Of a stretch of DNA of 47,713 nt, positions 1 to 7,787 are shown piece after piece. Numbering within the stretch: position 1 is the first letter of the stretch; the number at the start of each line of letters is the position of its first letter. The position numbers were made by a program, and so were the translations under genes. The DNA lies in contig JAQIBS010000119.1 of assembly GCA_027858965.1 (NCBI GenBank), positions 1 to 47,713 on the forward strand, written 5' to 3'. The notes under the pieces were generated by a model. The model searched no databases, was not told the DNA's origin, and was given only the letters and a program-made list of their open reading frames with translations. Source of the DNA: Kiritimatiellia bacterium (GTDB lineage Bacteria; Verrucomicrobiota; Kiritimatiellia; RFP12; UBA1067).

Positions 1-75
1 CTTTTAACAATCTTTATACGGGCATTTCTTTCCCGTAACTCCATATCTATGCGCCTACAAGATGTCCTTACTTGT

Positions 76-112
76 AGGACGTGCCTCTCCCGCGACTGCG
101 GGAGGGCGCGTA
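76..112. repeat. Dispersed 37-bp repeat, copy 1
   Basis: The segment matches the reverse complement of 36889-36925 with only two differences in 37 bases. It holds an inner hairpin (CTCCCGC / GCGGGAG). Just upstream lies a second small hairpin, CTACAAG (55-61) with CTTGTAG (71-77). The remainder of the first 145 bases shows no gene. The hairpins lie beyond the stop codon of the minus-strand gene that ends at 146, so they could help end its transcript, but there is no clear U-run. Confidence 0.75.
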
Positions 113-145
113 AATCGTAACACGTCTGCGAGCAGGTTTCACTCT

Positions 146-1789
146 CTATTGCATCACTTCATCCAGCCGCATCAAAACGCGGGCGGAGAAAATCATGCAG
201 TTCAGCCAGTCAACGCCGGTAGCGGCACGTGAATCAAAATAGGTCGGAATTGTTCCATCCGGTCGCTGCATACGGGTGATATTATCAGCCAAGGCCTTTG
301 ACTTGACCAGATAGAGGTTATCACCTGTCACCGCATAAGCTTCAGCATATCCCCGGATCATATCCGAAACAGAGGCATCAATCGGTGTATAGTAGCCATA
401 CTGCTCCAATGCACACGGCATCTGCCAGTTGGCGGAATCCAGATGGGTCAACGGTTGGCTCCAGACAGTAAACTGGTCCTCACACCAAGCCAGCAACTCA
501 CGGGCCTGCGGCAGAAGCGCGGCATTGAAAACAGAAAGCTTAAAGAGATAACTGGAGAACTCAGCGGGTTTACCCTTCTCCAGATTCTCATAAGCCGGAG
601 TTGGCTGCACATCCTCAAACTGCCCCTCCCAGTTGTAAGTGACAAAGGGTCCGGTCATGACATACTCACGGCTGCGAGTGCCACAGGTTAGATAGGTCGC
701 ATCGCCGGTGAGTTCTGCAGCCCGGGTGAAAAGCTCTTCAAAATATCCTTCGGGAATCGCAATGTTGGAAGTCACAGGCTGACCGTTCGACTCCCATATC
801 TTGAGATACCAGGAACCGTTGGCCAGTTGAAGCGTCCTAAGTGTCTGAGCAATGTTCAGTGCCGCCGTACGGTAAGTGACATTGCCTGTGACATCGTACA
901 GCTTCAGGTATGACAATGCGGTCTCCGGCGGGTAGATCATCATATTCTGGCCGGCGTAGGCTGCAGCCGTCCGTTTGTTCCCCCAGTACGTCGGTGGCAG
1001 ATACTCCAGCGGAGTCCCTGCCGGTTGGCTTTCGGCAATCATCCAGTTGGCCGCCGCTTCAGCAATAGCCAATGCATTTGTCCGTTCGGAGGCGGTCTCC
1101 GTCAACTGCGAGTGGGCAACCATCGCTTCGATAAGCGAGCCGATGATCTTGGCCGGATAACAATACAAGTCGTATGAATCCGCAGGAGTACCTGTCACAA
1201 GCCAGTTCTGCACATGCGGGAGATTGTACACACCGGCATAACAGAGCCTGGCGGCATCACGATACGGTCGGGCACCCGCGGCATAAGGTCCGCTGAAACA
1301 GGCCGCCCTGTAAAACAACCGGGTTTGTACGCCGCCCAGCGTGGCTCCCGCTGCATCCAGAGGGGTCACCGTCAGGTCAACATAGCCGACAGGCAAGGCC
1401 GCCCAGATATTGGTCAGCGGCTGCCAGGGTGTTGTGGCAGTGAAGGTATAATCCACAGTGCTGTCACGATGCTGTGCAGTGTAGCGATAAGAGGCCGCAC
1501 TGTTTGTCAGAGTGAACTCAAAAGAGGGCGCGTGGATAAACCGTCGCGCCATCCTGTTCCAGAATGGTTTTAAATCCGGTTCGCCTGCACGTAATGGTAT
1601 CAACGTCTGTCGGGCTGCTTCGGCATTCAATGTTGCCCAGTTGATATCATCAAAAGTCCAGTATTGGACTAATTTTGCCTGACAGAACACCGGGGTGTTC
1701 AATAACAACAGGACTGCAGTTGCTGAAAAGAAATACTTCCAGCCGACAGATGATGTTGGAAATTTCTTAGTCTGGTCAAAGATCCCCAT
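146..1789 (-). CDS. Secreted alpha/alpha-toroid protein, possible polysaccharide-active enzyme
   Basis: 547 residues. The start is supported by an AAGGA about 10 bases upstream. The N-terminus (about residues 17-38) holds a hydrophobic signal segment ending near FCQA. Residues 40-170 look like a beta-rich leader containing FIHAPSFEF and a repeated LPVGY-type strand. From about 175 to the end the protein is mostly helical, with spaced aromatic and Trp/Gly segments (YWGNKR, NGSWYLK, RPDGTIP) typical of an (alpha/alpha) toroid as in glucuronyl C5-epimerase-like enzymes, lyases and some glycoside hydrolases. I cannot assign catalytic residues or a substrate. The first mature residues (LVQYWTFDD) resemble the start of the LamG protein just upstream (VVQYWSLEE), although no LamG fold follows. 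It lacks the C-terminal tag found on several neighbours. It probably belongs with the LamG gene at 2037-4310, 247 bases upstream on the same strand. Confidence 0.65.
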   Translation of the reverse strand: MGIFDQTKKFPTSSVGWKYFFSATAVLLLLNTPVFCQAKLVQYWTFDDINWATLNAEAARQTLIPLRAGEPDLKPFWNRMARRFIHAPSFEFTLTNSAASYRYTAQHRDSTVDYTFTATTPWQPLTNIWAALPVGYVDLTVTPLDAAGATLGGVQTRLFYRAACFSGPYAAGARPYRDAARLCYAGVYNLPHVQNWLVTGTPADSYDLYCYPAKIIGSLIEAMVAHSQLTETASERTNALAIAEAAANWMIAESQPAGTPLEYLPPTYWGNKRTAAAYAGQNMMIYPPETALSYLKLYDVTGNVTYRTAALNIAQTLRTLQLANGSWYLKIWESNGQPVTSNIAIPEGYFEELFTRAAELTGDATYLTCGTRSREYVMTGPFVTYNWEGQFEDVQPTPAYENLEKGKPAEFSSYLFKLSVFNAALLPQARELLAWCEDQFTVWSQPLTHLDSANWQMPCALEQYGYYTPIDASVSDMIRGYAEAYAVTGDNLYLVKSKALADNITRMQRPDGTIPTYFDSRAATGVDWLNCMIFSARVLMRLDEVMQ

Positions 1790-1881
1790 GTGAGATTTAT
1801 TCCTTTATGTTTTGCAAAAATATATTCTTGCTTTAGGGCAGGTTCCATGACCCCGCCAGTCCTGAGCTTGCCGAAGGGCCT

Positions 1882-2033
1882 CCGAGGTCCAGTCTTCGCC
1901 AAGGCTTCGCCCGAAAAGCACGGACCTCGGCTACAGTTACCTACGCCGGGTAAGGGTACCCGGCCTACAGCACTCGCGCACTCTCGCATTTCAGAACTCG
2001 CGCACTAGCTTAGTGCGGCTCTGCCGTGCTAAG
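1882..2033. repeat. Intergenic hairpin and repeat cluster
   Basis: Between two minus-strand genes lie an inverted repeat CCGAGGTCC (1882-1890) / GGACCTCGG (1922-1930), a second one GCCGGGTA (1945-1952) / TACCCGGC (1957-1964), then a roughly 63-base unit (1971-2033) almost identical to 40373-40435. That unit contains the direct repeat ACTCGCGCACT and ends in a triloop hairpin GCGGC-TCT-GCCGT (2015-2027). It finishes four bases before the stop codon position of the LamG gene, so it starts that gene's 3' untranslated region. Possible role: transcript-end or mRNA-stability element (inference). Confidence 0.7.
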
Positions 2034-2036
2034 GAA

Positions 2037-4310
2037 TCACTTAATTAGAATGATAGTCCCATCCCACGGAATAGCAGCCAGACTGTTCTGTGCCAGCCAG
2101 GCGATCTGCTCACTGGGCAGGGCCACATTCCACATGGCCACCTCATCAATTAACCCCTCAAAATATGCGCTTCCCTCAGTCCCGATAAGCCAGGGGACGG
2201 TACAATTGATATCATGCGGCCGGGTACCTGCATCCATATTGACATCAACGAGCGTCACGGCGCCATCCACATATAATACAGGACTTGTGTCGCCGCTTGT
2301 ACGCACAAAGGCCAGATGATGCCACTCATCGTCACCATATCCACTCCTGGATGTGACCTCCCATCGATCAACCGAGGTTTGCGTTCCAATCACAAAGGTG
2401 TGGATCTGCTCTCCATTACCCGGGGTTCCTGAAATGGCACCCCCCATCAGCAGTTGCATCTGAGTGTAGGGAGAAGCATTCTTCCGTTTGGCAATCAACG
2501 GACCATACTGACTCGCATTGGAGGTCTTGAACCAGAGCGACAACGTCCAGGCACTCGTGCCAGGCCGCAGCTCAGCGTCATCGGGTATGCTCATGCTATC
2601 GCCCGAACCGTCAAGCTGAAGCGCCGCATTGCCTGCATAGCTGAACGGGGTGTCACCGGCCCCATTGACAAAGGCCGCATCACCCGCAACTGAACCGGGG
2701 TGCCTGCCACGGGTGTCCTTGGCATTGCCATCCATCCGATACTCAGCCAGCGGATGCTCCGGCATCACCGGCTCGATTTGCGAGAGGCTGTTCTGCGCCA
2801 GCCATGCGATCTCTTCAGAACTCAGAGCTGTGTCCCACATGGCCACCTCGTCAATCAGCCCCTCAAAATAGTACCCGGGGGTACCTAAGTCGCCGATTCG
2901 CCACGGATCGGTGCAGTTGACATCGTGCGGCCGGGTGCCGGCATCTTTATTAATAAAAATAGCCGTGGCAGCCCCATCAACATACAAAACAGGGCTCCAA
3001 TCACCGGTTGACCGGACCAGTGCGAGATGGTGCCACTCGCCATCGGCATATTCACGGCTGGAGGTTACCTCCCAGCGCTCAGCCTCTGTTCCAATCACAA
3101 ACGTATGGATTTTCTGTCCGGGGCCACTATTTCCCGTACCTGCACCTGCCATCATCAAGGCCATCTGAGTGTAAGGAGAAGCACCCTTACGCTTGGCAAT
3201 CAGCGTGCCATTCTGATTTGTAATCGACGTCTTGAACCAGAGCGACATCGTCCAGGCACTCGTGCCCGGCCGCAGTGCAGCGGAGTCGGCAATGCTTACA
3301 CTGCCGATGTCGTCGTTGCCATGAAGCTGAAGTGCCAAATTTCCTGCATAGCTGAACGGTGTGTTTTCAACACCATTGGTAAAGGTTGCACCACCCAGAA
3401 CGGTACCGGGATAGTTTCCACCGGCATCCAGGGCGTTCCCATCCATCCGATACTCTGCCAGCGGTTTCGGGGGTGCCGTCAGATCACTCCGGGCTGCGAT
3501 TGTAAGTGGTGATACCCCGGAAGCCAGTTGCCTGACCTGTTCCGCTGTCAGGTTCTCATCCCAGACAGCCAGATCATCCATCTTACCGTCGTAGGACTTT
3601 CCATAGTTGTTAAGATACTTCGCTCCAATGCCAAATTCCATTGCCGTACCCGTATCTCGGTCAAACTCAAATGCATGATCCATACCGCCGACAGGATTTC
3701 CATTCTGATAGGTGACCAGTTGATCTTCGGTCCACACAAAGCAGAAATGCTGCCACACATTTGTCACATAAGCATTGTAAGGCATAATCGGAAGCCATCT
3801 ATCTCCAGGAGGATAGAATCCCTGAAGTACCCACCCATTAACGGTACTCCCCAGACTTATAGCCCCCAGTGGATGCGGAGTAGATGTATTATGGTTAAGC
3901 TGCCCCCACAACCGCATATCCTGGATAAGCGATTTCGGCTTGAGCCAGACCGATACCGTGGCGCCTTTATTGAGTCCCGTTGACGAGACTCCGATATGAC
4001 CGCCATTAACATATTGTGAGCTGGCAGTATCGAAATCCAGTGATCCGGTTGAGGACGCCAGGGCCGCTGGCGTGTTCGTGTCCCAGCCTCCGCCACTAAA
4101 ATTAACCAGTGTGCCATCATTCCCGCCGGCAACCGAGTTTATAGCCGTCGCACCCGAATCCTCTTCAAGGCTCCAGTACTGCACCACATCGCTAGCATAA
4201 CTGAAAAATGCGCCATACACCACTGACCCCACACACATTATAATCCGCATCCAACCGGAATGAGCGGCGTCAGCCCACATCTTGACAACTCTCTCTTGTG
4301 TTCTTTTCAT
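2037..4310 (-). CDS. Secreted triple-LamG protein with C-terminal GTIILIK tag
   Basis: 757 residues, exported. A GGAG lies 8 bases before the chosen ATG, but an internal Met at residue 21 would give a more typical signal peptide (MRIIMCVGS, cleavage near SYA). Three concanavalin-like LamG (laminin G/pentraxin-type) domains follow, at about residues 41-270, 288-515 and 527-745. Each ends in the family pattern GxIDEVAMW/MDDLAVW. Domains 2 and 3 are close copies (both open LAEYRMDGNA and close IAWLAQNSL), a recent internal duplication. LamG domains usually bind carbohydrate or protein and no catalytic module is seen. The protein ends exactly in GTIILIK, shared in form with four other exported proteins here. 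It is transcribed divergently from the XylR-type regulator at 4685, the natural candidate for its control. Confidence 0.85.
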   Translation of the reverse strand: MKRTQERVVKMWADAAHSGWMRIIMCVGSVVYGAFFSYASDVVQYWSLEEDSGATAINSVAGGNDGTLVNFSGGGWDTNTPAALASSTGSLDFDTASSQYVNGGHIGVSSTGLNKGATVSVWLKPKSLIQDMRLWGQLNHNTSTPHPLGAISLGSTVNGWVLQGFYPPGDRWLPIMPYNAYVTNVWQHFCFVWTEDQLVTYQNGNPVGGMDHAFEFDRDTGTAMEFGIGAKYLNNYGKSYDGKMDDLAVWDENLTAEQVRQLASGVSPLTIAARSDLTAPPKPLAEYRMDGNALDAGGNYPGTVLGGATFTNGVENTPFSYAGNLALQLHGNDDIGSVSIADSAALRPGTSAWTMSLWFKTSITNQNGTLIAKRKGASPYTQMALMMAGAGTGNSGPGQKIHTFVIGTEAERWEVTSSREYADGEWHHLALVRSTGDWSPVLYVDGAATAIFINKDAGTRPHDVNCTDPWRIGDLGTPGYYFEGLIDEVAMWDTALSSEEIAWLAQNSLSQIEPVMPEHPLAEYRMDGNAKDTRGRHPGSVAGDAAFVNGAGDTPFSYAGNAALQLDGSGDSMSIPDDAELRPGTSAWTLSLWFKTSNASQYGPLIAKRKNASPYTQMQLLMGGAISGTPGNGEQIHTFVIGTQTSVDRWEVTSRSGYGDDEWHHLAFVRTSGDTSPVLYVDGAVTLVDVNMDAGTRPHDINCTVPWLIGTEGSAYFEGLIDEVAMWNVALPSEQIAWLAQNSLAAIPWDGTIILIK

Positions 4311-4427
4311 CCGTTTTACTCCTATTTAATAGCAAACCTACACATTTAATTGCCTGCACTGTCATGCACTACTGCAACTTTGTCATCCGTATTTTAAATC
4401 GGAATGCAGATAAAAACTACCCCGTTT

Positions 4428-4455
4428 TGCGCAAAATAATTTTCATAATTGCGCA
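4428..4455. promoter_or_regulatory. Candidate operator between LamG gene and XylR-type regulator
   Basis: Within the 374-base divergent intergenic region (4311-4684) is an inverted repeat TGCGCAA (4428-4434) / TTGCGCA (4449-4455) separated by 14 bases, each arm containing the self-complementary TGCGCA. The 21-base centre-to-centre spacing of the two arms is two helical turns, suiting a dimeric regulator. The right part of the region (about 4640-4684) is a TTTAACCA-type tandem repeat running into the regulator's start codon. Binding by the adjacent regulator is inference. Confidence 0.4.
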
Positions 4456-4684
4456 CGGCGCTTGTGATATGATAAGGTTGAAATGTTTAAACGCTTAATG
4501 TGACAAGGAAAGTCGACATAGCCGCGATGCAAACGAGAGCGCCCGCAAAGAGCTGATACCCCTCAGCAAAGTAACACAAGCTGCCAGTTTATGAGCAAGC
4601 AAGATGCTTGCCTTACTTTTTTGCCACGCATTCTTAACAACTTGAACTACTTTAACCATTTTAACCATTTTAACCTTTCTAACC

Positions 4685-5884
4685 ATGCCAACAAAACGTA
4701 TATCCATACCTCAGGTTGCGGTCCAGGTTCCTCTGGCTCTCAAAGGACATCTTGATGTCTTTGAAGGGGTTCTGCAGTATATGCGGCTGCACGGTCCCTG
4801 GCGACTCTACCGCATGGAGGGGCGTCCCGGGGAACAGAAGCTGCGTGACCTCAAACGCTGGGGCTGCAATGGAATCATCACAGGTCCCTGCGGGCTGGAT
4901 GAGGCAGCTCTGATTGCACACACACGGATTCCTGTTGTTGTATTCGAACCGGCACCGGAGATGCGAGCACCCTCTCATCCACTGGCAGAGTGTTCATGTA
5001 TGATCGTCGACTCCTATGCGGTGGGTCAGAAAGCCGCCGGTTTTTTTCTGGAACGCCGCTACAAACACTTCGCTTTCGTTGGGGAAGGCCACGGACTATA
5101 CTGGTCTCAGGAACGCGGCCAGGGGTTTAAGGATACGGTTACAGAATCCGGTGCAGAATGCGTCATGTATCCCCGCCTGAAAGCTAAAGAGCAACGTGAC
5201 TGGGCCATTGAACAGCCCCGCATGCTGGCATGGCTCAAAGCACTTCCAAAGCCGACCGCACTTTTCGTAGCCATGGACGGCCGCGCATCCCAGGTTCTCG
5301 ATGCCTGCATGGCTGCCAACATTACCGTACCAGATGAAGTGGCCGTGCTCGGCGTTGATGATGACCCGCATATCTGCGAGGCAACCTTTCCCACCCTCTC
5401 CAGCATCCAGACCAATGGACAGCAGAACGGCTACCTGATGGCTGAGCATCTAGATAAGCTGATGCATGGCAAGCGACTCAAGAAACAAATTTTTCATGTT
5501 ACGCCGACCAGGGTAGTCCTCCAGCGGTCAACGAATGCCTCCGCCATCCAGGACAAGCAGATTGCCAGAGCTCTTGAGTTTATTTGGAGTGAAGCAGGTC
5601 ACCGCTCCATTCAGGTTCCTGATGTGGTCAAGCTGATCGGTTCATCCCGCCGCTTTGCGGAGATCCACTTTAAAACTGTTGTTGGCCGGACGATAATGGA
5701 GGAAATACGACGTATCAAACTGAAGCGCGTATGCGCCCTGCTGGCAGAGACCAATCTTCCGATCGGAGAAATATCAGAGATGTGCGGTTTCGCAAGGGAG
5801 AGTCATCTCGCCTTCCTTTTCAGGAAGAGTTTCGATACCACGATGAGCCGTTACCGCAAACTCTCCCGCCACAGCGAACGGTAA
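4685..5884 (+). CDS. XylR-family transcriptional regulator (sugar-sensor plus AraC HTH)
   Basis: 399 residues, cytoplasmic. Residues about 8-280 form a LacI/periplasmic-binding-protein-like ligand domain (motifs FAFVGEG, TALFVAMDGRASQVLDACM, VAVLGVDDDPHICEATFPTLSSI). Residues about 290-395 are an AraC-type double helix-turn-helix, with the second recognition region reading EISEMCGFARESHLAFLFRKSF. This matches the XylR class (E. coli XylR binds xylose); the ligand here is unknown. No good Shine-Dalgarno precedes the ATG; instead a pyrimidine/A-rich tandem repeat (4640-4684) abuts it, so the start is less certain and a leaderless or weakly translated mRNA is possible. The divergent LamG gene is the likely target. 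Confidence 0.88.
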   Translation: MPTKRISIPQVAVQVPLALKGHLDVFEGVLQYMRLHGPWRLYRMEGRPGEQKLRDLKRWGCNGIITGPCGLDEAALIAHTRIPVVVFEPAPEMRAPSHPLAECSCMIVDSYAVGQKAAGFFLERRYKHFAFVGEGHGLYWSQERGQGFKDTVTESGAECVMYPRLKAKEQRDWAIEQPRMLAWLKALPKPTALFVAMDGRASQVLDACMAANITVPDEVAVLGVDDDPHICEATFPTLSSIQTNGQQNGYLMAEHLDKLMHGKRLKKQIFHVTPTRVVLQRSTNASAIQDKQIARALEFIWSEAGHRSIQVPDVVKLIGSSRRFAEIHFKTVVGRTIMEEIRRIKLKRVCALLAETNLPIGEISEMCGFARESHLAFLFRKSFDTTMSRYRKLSRHSER

Positions 5885-5987
5885 TCGTCATGCTTAGGTC
5901 AAGTCTACGGCAATGCGGCTTTGCCTCCACCAATCATGAAGGCAGGCCTCTGCAACCGAACACAAAGGTAATCCTGCCCCAACCGGA

Positions 5988-6096
5988 CGCAGAGGCCTGC
6001 ATCCCTCCATTTATTCTAAAACCAAACAGTCGCAGAGGCCTGCGTCCCTCCATTTATTCTAAAACCAAACAGTCGCAGAGGCCTGCGACCCTCCAT
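5988..6096. repeat. 43-bp tandem repeat, about 2.5 copies
   Basis: Units begin at 5988, 6031 and 6074, each with CGCAGAGGCCTGC followed by CCTCCAT and, in the first two, an A/T-rich TTATTCTAAAACC segment. The unit core CGCAGAGGCCTGCG is nearly palindromic, and a related AGGCAGGCCTCTGCA occurs at 5940-5954. It lies downstream of the XylR-type regulator and could act as transcript-end hairpins. The rest of 5885-6464 holds a GCGGC-type mini-hairpin near 5910 and the pseudogene below. Confidence 0.7.
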
Positions 6097-6148
6097 GAAT
6101 GCTAACTGCCACGCTTCGCTTGCAATACAGTAAGTCCCGTATTCAGGA

Positions 6149-6352
6149 TCACTGACGTTGCTTGATATAACCCATAACCTTGCTAACTGGCAACTCATCA
6201 CTGGAAGGACCATTGCGGATATAAAAACCCTCGCCTTTCGAGTGCTTGAGATAGGCAGGGTCACTTGACCGCTCACACTGCACCACACCCACCTGCCTGT
6301 CATTTACATGCACAATTATGAACTGAATATCAAGGGGAGATAAATCATAAAC
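6149..6352 (-). pseudogene. Remnant of an AlbA_2/Schlafen-type DNA-binding-domain protein
   Basis: Reading the minus strand gives about 67 open codons that begin after an in-frame TAA without a plausible start codon at the 5' end and stop at TGA (6151-6149). Recognisable pieces are LDIQFIIVHVNDRQVGVVQC, then PAYLK, then GEGFYIRNGPSSDELPVSKV and a final GYIKQRQ. This order (hydrophobic strand, aromatic-x-Leu-Lys, EGFYIRNG, terminal YIK) is that of the C-terminal end of AlbA_2 (Schlafen AlbA_2) domains, where a form like EFYVRxGxSxxPL is usual. Only the 3' tail is left, so I read it as a deletion remnant. No other reading frame here is convincing. Confidence 0.5.
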
Positions 6353-6464
6353 TTATCGAGGCCGCAAAAATTGCCTTACAACTTTTAGATAATAGTGTAA
6401 AATAGGGCTGTAATTGTAGATCAGAGTATTAAAACTGAATGTTTCACAGGTAAAGGAGTTTGAA

Positions 6465-7592
6465 ATGGGCCTTTTTGACAAAATTCGCGGCGAGTTTATT
6501 GATATCATTGAGTGGCGTGATCAGCAACCAGGTGTGCTAGTGCACCGTTTTGAACGTCATGAACATGAAATTAAGATGGGAGCTCAGCTCACTGTACGAC
6601 CAGGGCAGCGTGCGGTCTTTGTGAATGAGGGCAAGATTGCCGATGTTTTCGAGGAGGGTCTCTATACTCTGGAAACAGCGAATATGCCGATCCTGACAAC
6701 TCTGAAGGGGTGGAAATACGGATTCAACTCACCCTTTAAAGCTGAGGTCTATTTTCTTAACATCACTGAACAGCTTGACCGCAAGTGGGGCACAGGCTCA
6801 CCGATTATCGTACGGGATGCCGACTTCGGCATGGTACGTCTGAGAGCCCGCGGCAATTATTCCTACAAGATGAGTGCGGACAAAGAGATGATCAGCCGAC
6901 TTGTGGGTGCACGCCAGGCCTACACCACTGATGACATTGAAGGTCAACTGCGTGCCAAAGCAGTCTCATCTTTCTCTGATGCGATGGGCGAATTAAAGGT
7001 CCCCATTCTTGATTTACAGGCACAGTATGATGAAATCGGCGATGCAATGAAGACAAAGCTTGCCTCTATGTTTGACGGGCTGGGTCTTGAACTTCTGGGA
7101 TTTATCCTTGAGAATGTCACGGTTCCGGAGGAGGTGGAGAAGGCCATGGATCAACGAGCCTCTATGGGTGCTGTCGGCAACATGAATCAGTTCTCTCAGT
7201 ACCAGGCAGCCCAGGCACTGCGTGATGCCGCCGACAACCCGGGAATGGCTGGCAATATGATGGGTATGATGGTGGGCGGACAGCTCGCCTCAGGAATGGG
7301 CGATGTTCTGAAGCAGGATAATCCGACAGCTCAGCCTGCAGCAGCGGGCGTCACATGTCCCAAATGTTCAGCGGTCGTGGCGGCGGGAGCTAAGTTCTGC
7401 GGTGGCTGCGGCACCTCCATGATACCTGAGGGAGCCAAGTGCATTAAATGCGGTGCGGCTCTGGCAGCCGGTGCTAAGTTCTGCGGTGAGTGCGGTGCAC
7501 CACAACAGGTAAAGTGCGTCAAATGCGGCGCTGATCTAGCTCCTGGATCGAAGTTCTGTGGAGAGTGCGGTGCAGCTCAGGGTGAACAGTGA
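6465..7592 (+). CDS. SPFH/band-7 protein with three C-terminal zinc ribbons (YdjI-like)
   Basis: 375 residues, no signal peptide. Starts after AAGGAG seven bases upstream. Residues about 20-235 form an SPFH/band-7 domain of the virion-core-protein-like subgroup, to which Bacillus subtilis YdjI belongs. A Met/Gly-rich hinge (about 258-282) leads to three tandem four-Cys zinc ribbons at C298-C315, C326-C343 and C351-C368, each CxxC-x11-CxxC, which look like recent copies of one another. SPFH proteins scaffold membrane microdomains; in B. subtilis ydjI sits with pspA-type envelope-stress genes. Here the next gene encodes another zinc-ribbon membrane protein, so the two may form one membrane-associated complex (inference). 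A weak promoter candidate is TTACAA (6376-6381) with TAAAAT (6398-6403), 16 bases apart. Confidence 0.85.
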   Translation: MGLFDKIRGEFIDIIEWRDQQPGVLVHRFERHEHEIKMGAQLTVRPGQRAVFVNEGKIADVFEEGLYTLETANMPILTTLKGWKYGFNSPFKAEVYFLNITEQLDRKWGTGSPIIVRDADFGMVRLRARGNYSYKMSADKEMISRLVGARQAYTTDDIEGQLRAKAVSSFSDAMGELKVPILDLQAQYDEIGDAMKTKLASMFDGLGLELLGFILENVTVPEEVEKAMDQRASMGAVGNMNQFSQYQAAQALRDAADNPGMAGNMMGMMVGGQLASGMGDVLKQDNPTAQPAAAGVTCPKCSAVVAAGAKFCGGCGTSMIPEGAKCIKCGAALAAGAKFCGECGAPQQVKCVKCGADLAPGSKFCGECGAAQGEQ

Positions 7593-7661
7593 ACAACTGT
7601 AAACTAACTAACAAAGCATGCAACATAAAAAACTGAAAACTTTTCAACTGACGACTGTAAA

Positions 7662-7731
7662 CTGACGACTGACGACTGACGACTGACGACTGACGACTGA
7701 CGACTGACGACTGACGACTGACGACTGACGA
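7662..7731. repeat. Heptamer array CTGACGA, ten perfect copies
   Basis: Ten uninterrupted copies of the 7-base unit CTGACGA, bordered on the left by CTGTAAA and on the right by CTGTAGA. It lies between the SPFH gene and the Tim44/TerB gene, ending 56 bases before the latter's ATG. The same unit occurs five times at 9922-9956. A 7-base unit does not keep a reading frame and no spacers exist, so this is a short tandemly repeated repeat, not CRISPR. It is likely variable in copy number by slippage. Confidence 0.95.
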
Positions 7732-7787
7732 CTGTAGACTGATACATTATGCGGCTCTGAGAGCCACCACTACATTTTGAGTAAATT

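Noticed and set aside
1790..2008. Small plus-strand frame between the first two genes
   Set aside because: It consists of intergenic hairpin repeats read as codons, with no ribosome site.
2037..2060. PEP-CTERM or LPXTG sorting signal
   Set aside because: There is no PEP or LPXTG motif, no transmembrane helix and no basic cluster at the end; only about seven hydrophobic residues are shared.
6016..6303. 95-codon minus-strand frame covering the 43-base repeats
   Set aside because: It is in a different frame from the recognisable AlbA_2 remnant and runs through the tandem repeats; no protein features.
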